Origin: Bostrychus sinensis
Lineage: Eukaryota > Chordata > Actinopteri > Gobiiformes > Eleotridae
Direction of reading: 5' to 3'
Assembly (NCBI GenBank): GCA_020698575.1
Contig: CM036245.1
Span: 14,779,479-14,843,478, forward strand
DNA length: 64,000 nt
Shown here: piece by piece, positions 44,325 to 56,300 of the stretch
Position numbering within the stretch: the stretch's first letter is position 1
Layout of the letters: the number at the start of each line of letters is the position of its first letter
The notes under the pieces: model-generated
The model's database searches: none
Seen by the model: only the letters and a program-made list of their open reading frames with translations
What the model was told of the DNA's origin: nothing
Translations under genes and position numbers: made by a program

Positions 44325-47300
44325 GTAGGAAATATGTGAACAAATCAAACAGATCGATGCACTCAAACAATACACGGATAAGACGACCCGGGACAAGGGC
44401 CCAGCCTCCTGTCACTGTCAGAGGGTCCGCGGATCAGGAAAGCGGCCAGGGCTCCCCAGCGGCGCTTAGGCCCCAAATAAACATTAGAAAATAGGCGTGT
44501 AATCACAACGGGAAATACGTTTAGCTCAGAACAGTTCAGCACCAAGATGCCCCATTTAATAGTGGGCTATATGCGCATTTCTTCAGAGCGAGGCTTTGCT
44601 GCAGTGAAAGATCTGAGTCTAAATTGTGTCTCCTTGCCTCTTGGAAAGACGTTTGTTTTGATTTTCGTGACTGGGAGACACTTCTCAGCAGATTAGCTTA
44701 GCCGGCTAACAGACTGGGACTTAACTTTCTGCATTTCTAACACAAATGAGACCTGTGGCCTGTACACTTTGACTTATTGCAACCCCTGTTTATGCTTTGC
44801 CCACTGTGTTAGCACTCGGCTCTCTGGTTTTTAGTTTTGTCTACCTGACCAACATTGCTAACTTAGCCGCGGCGTTAGCTAATCTAGCTAACTTTGGCTA
44901 AATAAGTTATTGCTAAGCCGTTTGCTAAAGTGTCTGCTCCGATCAGTTTTACGGCATCCTGTTATAGCTTTTGTTTGTTTGTAATATAATCTTTGAATTA
45001 AGTTTTTTTTAAATACACTATCCACTCACTTATGTAGCGAAGCTTTGTCTTTTAAACAGTAAAACTTATTTGCGTAAATCAATTACAGTCTATCCCAAGT
45101 CACTCCTTAGGCAATGCAACCAGGCTAAGTGATTGTTTAAACTAATAGTTTAAATAAAAAATAAAAAAAAGTATTTTTTGGCAAAGGTTTGGTATCTCCC
45201 CAGATGCCCTCAATATATTTCTTTTAGCAAGTGTGAAAGTAGTCCTATTGCTCAAACTTTTATCCATGTGCAGCCTACATATTTGTAAAACAGCTGCTCT
45301 CTTCACAGCTGCTCCCCCAGAAGTAGTCTGTGCTTAAGTATCTTTAAGCTCTTGGGTCCAAGCCTGCAGTTAAAAAAAAAAAAAAAAAACATGAAAAAAC
45401 TGAAATAGTTTTTGTTAGACTTTGTTACTAGTGTATAATATGTCCCTGCTTGTTACGTTTGTTAACCTTTATTATTATTACATATAGATAACCTAAAACA
45501 TCATATCTAATCTGTAAGAAGCTTCTAAAAAAATTAAGACAATGTATATAATGCTTTTATGTGTCAAATGTAATATTTTGTAGCAGTGCTTTTGGATATG
45601 TAGATTAAGTTTGTTTACCCACAAGCTACAAGTTGGATGCTTTTCCTATTGCTATCATCTCTGCATTCAGCCCCACCTTAGGGGACATGCACACACACGC
45701 AGTGCTCTCTGCAAAATGCTGACCTAGCCACTGGTGACAGGCCACCTCCCTACTATACCCACTGTTAGTGTCCTTATACAAGGAGATAACTTGATGGCAT
45801 GGCTACAAAGGACGATTGATAACACACTGTCGAGCCAAACAGCAGGAAGTTTTAATTTTACGCCATGGCAATCTGCACAGTTTATGGCAACAATGAATCA
45901 TGTTGTCACGTCTTTATTAGCCACGCATGCAATGGTATTAGGAACTGAATATCTTGCTGCCTCTGGTCATATATTGTTAAATGCAGTGCGCTTTTCATTA
46001 CAGCTATACAATGATACGCACTGTTCATCTGGTATTTGATTCATTTGATTATTGTAGTATAGCAAGAGTTTTTATCAGGGTTTGCAATGTCTAGCCATTC
46101 AACAGACTTTAGTAGCACCTATAAAAACAAATAACTAGTACATTAAGATGATCCCTATACGGTTGTAGCATAATGAAGTCTAAACTGTGTCCTGCTGCAG
46201 ATTTGGACCAAACGTTTGGCAGTAGTCTATTTAAGCCTAATAGCTTAATGTTCAATCTTTAAATCGAGCCAAGTAGATTGCATACCCTCTGGGCTTTCTT
46301 AATGTTTACTCTACACATTTAGGAATTAAATTGCTGCAGCCTTAAATGTAATACTATCTAAAGATCGTTGCTTATTTTCAAAACCCTGTCACAATTGGTG
46401 TATCTCTGTTAGCTAAAAATGTCTGTTCATCCAGTGATGGGTTATTCTTTTTAGCTTCATTAATACCATAAGCCTAGACAGTTTATCCCAGCCGCACAGT
46501 GACTAAGGCTGATAGTAGATTGGTGTGTGTATGCATGTATTTGTGTCATTTGCAGCTCATCAGGGTCCTCTGGGCATAAACATGACCTAGACTGGGTGAC
46601 TTGTTGTCTGCCCATGTCACCAGTGTGTCAGCAGTGTCAGCTCTGGCTGTAGCTGTTGTTCTTTTCAGCATAATTTTACTGACACTAAAGCAGTGTTTTT
46701 GGCAAAAAGAAACAAAAAAATGTCAACTAAGGTAGTACTCAATTCATTGTGTCTCCATCTTGCTTTCCTACAGATTAATGCTGTTTTTACACCCTATTTA
46801 CATCACAAACTCAAGTGAACTGCATTTTAGCTGCATACAGCATTTACTGTATAGTTTGTCAGTGCTAGAGTTACATTTGACCACAGACCATTGTTAAGTG
46901 TAATAATAATTTCTGTAAAGGATAGACCTGATTAAGTGCTTAAAATAGACAAAAACACCACATTGTGTACTGTATATTCTGGAGCGACCATAATAACCAT
47001 TATTACTATACAGTATTTTAAGTTTTTGTAGTAGTTAGTTACCTGAAATGCCATGTGCCTTTACTGTTATTCTTACTAGAAGTCGATTTTCTGACTTGGA
47101 GAGTAACTTTACAGCGACCAGTACATTCATGAGTAACTAGGGACAACGTTAAGCTAAATGTAAATGATGCTAAGAGTTGTGTTTGAAAAACATCATCCGC
47201 AGGATTAGCTTAATCCTGATTTTGGTTGCACTGTGTAGTAGCACAGCTAACAAAAGACTTGCGATTGTAATTATCTTGTATCTCTGTATCATTCTGGGAG

Positions 47301-50300
47301 AGATGTAATTAGCAGATACAGAAAAGCCACAGAGTCTCCCTTTCATTTATAATGACTACAACCAAATAGATTGCTGTCTGAAGGCGGTCAATGTTTTGTT
47401 TATGAACCTGCTGGCATAGGACATTTCAACGCTAAAATAAACCTTTGGGTCTTTACAAATCACAAGCCTAAATGCTAACAGAAGATAAACCTAATGGTTG
47501 CTCAGTTTACACTGCAGTGTTTTGGAGTGTATGTTTAAATAAATTGCTTCTCTGTGCTTAATAATCTGAAATTTTTTTCTGTTCCTTTTTTAGACCCTGG
47601 CTGGACCAGCATCAACAGAGGAGTCCTAATCTGTGATGAGTGCTGTTCGGTCCATCGCAGCTTAGGCCGCCATATTTCCATAGTGAAGCACCTGAGGCAC
47701 AGTGGATGGCCTCCCACACTGCTGCAGGTGAGGCGCTGTCATAAGGAATAAGCTAGCGGGAAATGCAAGAGTAACACTGTGCATCTGTGTCTCTAAAATA
47801 ATGCATTATATGAGATTGTGGGTGCACAGCCTTGGGTAAAGATTAGCACAAAACTGACTCAGCGAAGAAAATGCAAATGGATTTTTTCCCACTGGCTTTA
47901 CCTGCAGGCTTTTCTATCATTGTTGCAATCTGGATGCTATTCTCAGCCATTGTGGTCTTTTTCATCCCAGTTTCACATCATAATTGGCCTCTGCTAGCAA
48001 TGTTTAGACCAAATTGCTAGGTTGTCTACGTTAAACTTAACAAGCTCTCCACTATAACTAGCATAGATGTGGTACTAAATTTCCATGGAGTTTAACTATA
48101 TTGTGAAGACTGCAGTAAATTCCATGATGCAGCAAAAAAGTTAAGTAGTCACTGCAATATTCAGAAGATTGCATGTTTTTCTTATATGCAGGGCAGTCTT
48201 TTGTCATATTATTTTTTTCCTGCTTGACCACACGCACCAGTTAACCCTGTTACTGTTTTATGTACAGTGAAATCCTTGAAAATGCTTGAAATTAATTGTT
48301 GTGTTTTCAAAATTTGTAAAGTGGTTAAAAATGTTTGAAATTGCAACTATTGGCTTACCAGCACCTCTTTTCAGCTTTACATCTCTTGGAGTGTCCAGCA
48401 TATTCAGGTGTCGTAATTGGGTACTGAACTTTTGACAGACTGTGGTAGAGACCCAGAGGCACTGGTTGAGCTGTAAATATTTAGTTTTGTCCAATTGTAA
48501 GGTGCTGAAAAAAATGAAATTATAACTTGAAAGTGCTTGAATTAGATTTTTGAAAACTTGTAGGAACCCTGATGTAGTTGCAGCTGTCAACTATCAAAGG
48601 TTTGGGCAAAAAACAAATAAACATATGCTTGTTGATCTAAACACATTATGTAGTTAATAAGTTAACTAGCAAAACTCTGCCACACTGTTGTGTTTGTGTT
48701 TCTTTAGATGGTTCAGACTTTGGCCAGTAATGGAGCTAACTCCATATGGGAACACAGTCTGCTGGACCCTGCTCAGGTCCAGAGTGGTCGCAGGAAACCC
48801 AACCCCCAGGACAAAGTCCAGTGAGTATACCATTACTGGATGTATTTCCCATTCAGGATGGCTGGAAATATTGACTATCTGTTCCTTATGTGAACAATTT
48901 TATTATCTGAACATAATGGTTTTGTACTAGTGAGCACTGCAGTTGTATTCAGTTTAACTTTTATACCTTATTATGTATTCTTTTTACTATTGCAGTTATT
49001 CTCTCTAAGGGGCTTTGGTATAAACACCACTATTTTGTGTTTTCCTACAGCCCCACTAAGTCAGAGTTCATCAGAGCCAAATACCAGATGCTGGCCTTTG
49101 TGCACAAGCTTCCCTGCCGCGACGACGATGGTGTCACTACAAAGGACCTCAGTAAAGTGAGCATTACATCGTTATATGTTTTGAAGTCTATAGACCCTTC
49201 CACAAGTGACATAATCAAAGAAGCTGCACCTATAATTTGTTGACAAGAGTAGCATTTTATCCATTTATTATTACAAGAGAGCAAATTAAAAACATTAAAT
49301 AAGACATTTTAAGACTACAAAATTTTATGGTTAACCAATGGATGTTTAATTTATTTTTTAAAAAGCCTGATTATACACTAACAGCTGATTATGGTCTGCC
49401 ACATTTCTGTAACGACTTCTCTAAAAAATTTAGCTTTTAGCTTGTATACTAATTATACTGTATCTGTGTGCTAGTTGCTATATTTAATAAAACAGCTAAA
49501 CATCAATACACTTATTAACACCAGCCCCAGCTTTTGATGTTACACACACGTAGCTGACAGTTGCCAAAACAGTCTTGTTGACACTATTTTACAATATTTG
49601 GAACTAATGCTGATTCTTCCATTGTGTATTCTGCTTAGCTTATGGCACCATCGCGCGCAGTATAATTGTTTCCAAACACTAAAAAAGGGCTATATGTCAT
49701 CAGGTTAATGAACTGTAGCATACATTGTTGCATGCATACGCACCGACTATGTTTTATTTAAAGCCTTCAGTTGAATTGGTCTCGCTTCTGCCATAACATC
49801 ACTGAAATCCTCTTAGCAGGAAGTGTTTTGAATGATGCAGCAGGATGTAATAATTATCTGTATAACATGGAGCTCTGCTGTGGCTAATAAGAGGATTCAG
49901 CCCATTGTGTGTCTCTTGGTGAAGTTTAATCTTCCCACCCACGTTTCTCATCTGCCTCTCTCTCTCATTTGTTTCTTTTTAGCAACTTCACTCAAGTGTG
50001 CGAACGGGGAGCTTGGAAACTTGTCTACGGCTCCTATCCCTCGGTGCCCAAGCCAACTTCTTTCATCCGGTCAGTACAAAAAAAAATGCTTGCTGAGTCA
50101 CTTCATCTTGTGTTATTAACCATGCTGTGTTCAGCTTGCCCTCTGTGTCAGGCCCCATTGTGTGACGTTAGTATTTGACCTTGCAGGAAAAAGGCACCAC
50201 CCCCCTCCATGTTGCAGCTAAAGCAGGCCAAATCCTACAAGCCGAGCTGCTAGTGGTGTACGGCGCCGACCCAGGAGCACCTGACATCAACGGGCGCACA

Positions 50301-53300
50301 CCTATGGACTATGCTAGGTACATGTCAAATCTGGAATGATAGGAGTTAGTAAAATGTTATTATAATATACAGCACATACAAATACATATGATACATATGA
50401 TTGAGTGTATCATTATGTTCTTGTCAAAAATTACTTCATACACACAGGAAATTTTGTTGATGTGGACTCTTTGGATAAATGGAGAGGGTTGTGTCAGAAA
50501 GGCCAGAACCTTAAATCCAACCCTCCCAACATATCATCTGAAATATTTTAAATTATGTTTTTCTCATGGCTTCCTTGTTTTGCTGTCCTCTCAGATTTTA
50601 TATCACATCTTATTGTAATCTTCTGATTAATACATTACAACAATGTAGAGGATTTCTACCCATAATTTTAATTCCAAATCTATATATTTCCATAAAAAAA
50701 AACAATATCTGTCTGTTTTTTCAGGCAGGCGGGCCATATAGACCTGGCAGAGCGTCTTGTGGAGTGCCAGTATGAACTGACAGACAGATTAGCCTTCTAC
50801 CTTTGTGGCAGGCGTCCAGGTAGGTCTTCTCCAACCAAAGCTGTTCCTGTTAGTAATACATAGTCACTTTTTGTCTCTGTATAATTTTGTTTTGTCTTTC
50901 TTTGCAGACCACAAGAATGGCCATTATATCATTCCTCAAATGGCAGACAGGTAGGCAGACTGTTACAATTTTTTTATTTAAAAATATCTCGTTGCATGCC
51001 TGTAGTTGAACTTCATGATGGGACTTTTATTGTGAGGTGCTTAAACTTTCCATACTGTGATGGCCTCCTTTTGCAGTTTCTTAATCCAAAGGAGTTAATA
51101 GATAATCCCTTATTGCAGTTTTGTGCTTCAACCATAGGGTGTCAGCATAATATATTCCCCCTGAATAGCATGAGCGATTAAAGTACTTGCAGCATTGTAA
51201 ATTTTTAATGCCCATCGTAATACCCATTGTAGTTCATTCTTCAGCCTATAACTTTTATAGTGTGTGTTTGTGAATTGTTTGCATCCTTAAATTCAAACTT
51301 TAAAATAAAAGTTTGAAAACTGCGCAGACAGACTTGAATAAATCAAATTCAGCATTACTTAGCTCAGCTCTTTTGAGATTTTGATGGGTGTACTGTTGAG
51401 CGAGTAGCTTGAAAAGAACATGTAATGTATTTTAATTAGCCATACCCGAATGACAGTGTCTTACTTGGGTTGTTTGCACATCTGGGCTTGTCATCTAACT
51501 CCACTTGCCTCTCTTTTACTCTGGGAAATGATACTTCCTGAGAATAACAATTAAGGTGGATTTGTTGTGGCTTTTCCTTTCCCTGTTTCTATCCACTTTT
51601 CTCACTCTTTTCTCTTCTCTCCATTTTGCTGCGCTTGGTGGACCAGAGCTCGTCCTAAGTGTCCAACACAGAGGTATCTTCACTTTCCTTGATTCTTTCC
51701 TCCCATTTTTAATCCTAACAGCACCTTCCATATTATTTAATACTGTATTGATATTTTTTTCTTTTTGCAATAAACAGTCTACCCAACCCTTTAGTACTTT
51801 CATGGTTGACGATAATAATATTGATTCTCAGTACAAAAAATATACATAAGCGTTTGGAACAAAACAATACACAATTAATCAAATGTTCCTGTGTGGGATC
51901 GTCTATAGTGAGTATTGCATACAAAAATATATGATAGAAGAACTGGTGAATCTCAATTGCCCCAAGTAAACAAAAAAAAGTTAATGTTTGTCTGTCTGTG
52001 TGTGTCTTTGTGCCAGCCCTGTGACTAACTGGCCATTGTCTAAGCTCTATCCCGGCTGAGGCCCATAGTTGCTGGGATAGACTCTCGCCACCTGTGACCC
52101 TAATGGGAATCAGCACAAGATGTTTTAATCTTGACCTCTTGGCTTCACTGATATTTACTACTACAGTGATCATTGTCTTACTCTCAAAAGGATGCATACT
52201 CCAAATTCTCTGTACTTTGTCGTAGCTTATAGATCTTACATCCAAAGCAGTTATTGTTAAATCTCTCTCTAATAACCTAACCTATTTTAAGTATTAACTT
52301 AATTATCCCTGTCCCTCCTAAAACCACCTTTTCTGCTTTTTCCTTTTATACCTTCTCCCCTACCTCTCACTATATTCCTTTGGGCCATCTTTGACAGACT
52401 TTATTTTTATCTTGTAGTCTGGACCTCTCAGAACTGGCCAAGGCTGCTAAAAAGAAGCTTCAAGCGGTAAGCATAGTACTCTTGCATAGTTGTGAAGTGG
52501 TGTGAAGTTTTCCACAAGGTATAATAATATGCAGTGAGACGCCATTTTGCACACCCTTTGGCGAATGTGAGTTTTACCAAACGGTGTCAAAACAGAGGCT
52601 TACTGAACAGACTTTAATCAGAAGTGGATTGGAAGTCAGAGAATAATGTAAAAAATAATTAACAATCAAATAGGGGTGTGACAAGACACAAATCCCACAA
52701 GAACAAGACACGACACGAGACTGGGTTAACGAGACGAGATGAGCTTTTTACACCTGAAAATCACAAAATGCAAAACTATTTGGGTGCATTTTTAAAATCC
52801 ACTTGCAAAGACTGGTATTTACTTCTATTACTTGAATTAAATGCAACAGCAGAACATACTGTATATATTACCAAATGTTTTGCTACAAACTTAACTGACT
52901 GGCTTCTCCTGTGTAAAAAGTGCAAACAGAACCTGATCCTGAGATCACCGATTTTTACCTTCACGAGACGCTTGTGACATTTTGATATTTTGAGATCACG
53001 AGATTGCAAGCTCTTGTCACATCCCTACTAATAAAACAGTGAATTTTCAAGAAGATGAAAATGTCTTTTAAAAGGTCTTAGATAAAATGTTTTATAAAAA
53101 TATTTAAATTAATCCCTTATAATCTGTGCATCAAACAAAATGTAAGAGTGATCCATTTGTCTCTTTTGTGGCAGCTTAACAACCGGCTGTTTGAAGAGCT
53201 GGCGATGGATGTGTATGACGAGGTGGATCGCAGAGAAAATGATGCAGGTAAAACCTAGTGTTTTCCCTGAAGATTGTGCTTACTCTGAGCTGAAAGAAGC

Positions 53301-56300
53301 ACTTCCATAAAAGATCACTGACTTGAACTCCCAAAGAGATACTAAAAAAGGCAGCAGTGGTTTTGGAGTACAGACAGAGTGCGTTTGTAAGAGGAAGAAT
53401 AGATGGAGGGAGGAGAGCAGGCTGAGTGAGGAAGTGCCTTAAATGCTCCGGTCTCTCTCCTCCTCCTCCTTGACTCTTTCTTGCTTTATTTGGGTCTTTT
53501 TCTCTTTCCTTTGCTCCTGTCCTGTTAGAGGTATTAGCACTGAAATTGTTGTCATTGACAGAAGCACCACAGGTAAGCAGTGAGCTCTCACTCCACTATA
53601 AAAAAATACCTAAACTTATTGTGCAAGTGTGTTACTTTAAAGTTTAACCAATATTTAGTGATAGTGTAATAACTTAAGATTTTCTCTGTGCAATTTACCA
53701 ACCCCTGACTCACCCACTTTTGTTTATTTTGTGGTTTTTATTTTTTAGTTTGGCTCACGACCCAAAACCACAGCACTTTGGTAACAGAACGTAGCGCAGT
53801 GCCATTTTTACCTGTGAACCCCGAATACTCTGCCACACGGAACCAGGTAAGTCCTCGCACAGAAACACTGCGGGTTTTTACATGTCTTAGATATTAGTTA
53901 CACAATTAAATTCAAAGTGGGTCTGTAGCACGTGCTACTATGAATAGCTAGACTTATTTTCAGGCAGGAAAGATGTAACCCATCTGTGTGTGTCTGCTGT
54001 GCTCCTCTGTTTATCCCATGTGTTAGGGGGCAGACAGAAACGCCATATGTCTCAAATAGTTTCTTTTCAGCTGTGTAGTTTAACAGTGTAAACAGAGTTA
54101 TAACGCAGACTGACACACTAGAAAAAAAACGCCCATGTGGCCACGTTTACTTTTCCCTGATTGGTCAGTTCACTGTGGTCACGAGTAAGTGCTGACTATT
54201 TATGGTAGAGAAGCAAAACACAGTTAACTCTTTAGTTTGTCTGAGTAGAAACTTGCTCTGGGTTATAATTCAAGTTAACATTTTCACTCCTTAATGCTTT
54301 AATACTAATGTCATTTGAAGATTTATGTGTCTAGATTCATGTGTGAGCACTTATGACTTGTGTTTCACAGTTTTTTGTTCCTCCTACTGTGTTTTTCCAC
54401 TGACCACAGTAGTCTCAAAGGCACCAAACCACTCAGTGTGGGCTAAATTGCATTTGCATACGACACAAGTCCAGTTAAAAATGCTGCTCTACTTTTGTAA
54501 GGCAATATTTAAAGTCTGGATCTAAACCTGGCTCCTGTCTCTCATTCTCACATCTCTCAGGGCCGACAGAAGCTGGCTCGGTTCAATGCCCGGGAGTTTG
54601 CTACGCTCATCATCGACATCCTGAGTGACGCAAAGAGAAGACAGCAGGGAAAAGGTCTCAGCAGCCCCACTGGTGAGCAGAGGAGGAGGGAGGGAGGGAG
54701 GGGTGGGCAGATGGAGCATTAAGAGCCTTAGAAAACATAACACAGTGCATGCAGAAAATGTCAGAACAAAACAACTACAAATCTTAGCATTAGTAACTTT
54801 ATATACACATGTTTATCACAACCATCTTATAAACTTTGCTAAATGTACAAGACAACTGTGCTCCCTTTAGAGAGACAGTATTATGCTCAACACAGTGTCT
54901 CTTTGTTAGACCCACTGGACCTGGGCATTGATGATGACCAGCATGACTATGACAGCGTAGCCTCAGATGAAGACTCGGACAGTGAGCTGACCACTCAGAA
55001 CAACAACAACACGCAACGCAGTAACCGTGCTAAGGTAAACTCCTTTTTTCTTACACATCTTGTAGTTTAGATACACTCCTCATCCTAACTGTATTAGTTG
55101 TAGTGCACTTTCTTCCTCTGCTTGTCTTGTCTTTGAGACTGCTTGTCCCAGCATGCTTTGCAGGGAGCGGCCATAATAAGGGTTGCAGCATATCTTGTAA
55201 GTGACATCACCAGCTATTCTGGGCCCTTGTTAGGAGGCCATTGTTCATAGTGAGAGTGAGAGGAGTGTTTAGTGGAAGGGCAGAGGAGGGTGTTGAGAGA
55301 AAAGCGGTGTAGGAAGAACTAAGTAAACAGTAGTAAAAGTAGTATCTGTCTGATCTTTTTGGCTCAATGTATGAAGTTTTGAGAAATATAAAATCAGACA
55401 AACAAATTCTAAAAATATGTCTGGCTTTTACAGCTATATGGTTTTCTACAACTTTCCACTTCTGTAATAAAAATGGGCGGAATTACTTGGCAAATATGGT
55501 TTTATGAGACTTGAGGAGCTTAAAGGTTGTTTTTGTTGCGTTGGTTTCTGGGAGTGGTTTAGGACTCAGTTGGAGCTTACTCCCGGGTCACAGGAAGTGT
55601 GGGTGGACAGTGCTGTGGGACCAAAAAAAGGCTCCACTGTGTGTATGTGTGTACCCAGCTGCAGCGCTGGCATTCAGGCTGTAGTCCAGCACACTTCCTC
55701 TGCTCTTCTGTGAACTCTGTGTAAATCACACGTGCAAAAACAAGATTAACGCTGAACCATAGTTTTACTGTAACGATATCTTTAAAAAAACGACATTATC
55801 AAGCCACAAGGGTTCACAAACAAGTCAGTTTACTCTTTGTGTTGGTCCCAAGCCCAGATAAATGGAGAGGTTTGTTTCAGGAAGAGTGTTCTGCATAAAA
55901 AAAACTATGCCAAATTGATAGTGCTTAGGTTTCTGCACTTTAAGAGGCGTCTGATTTGTGGGACGGCCCATAAAGGAATCACTACAGTATATTCTAAATA
56001 ACTACACACACATACACAATATTGAGATTATGCTGCCCTTTTCTGTTTTTACCTACATTATTATTTGATTGTGTATGTTTTAAATTCAAGTCCTATCTAT
56101 AAATGTGGCTTTAACCCCAGCTCTGTTTTATTGAGATTTTCAACTGCTTTCCATGTCCTCTTGGCTTGTACTAATCTTCTCTCTAAACCCTACTTCTGTT
56201 CGTCTGTATGTCCAGAGTATGGACTCGTCGGATCCTGTCAGACGGGCCCATTACATTGCAGGAGTACCTTGAGGTCAAAAAAGCGTTGGCCTCCTCTGAA

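Noticed and set aside
51733..52245. 170-codon minus-strand open frame
   Set aside because: It overlaps a SINE tail (51975-52110) and unique git1 intron sequence. No conserved domain or splice context.
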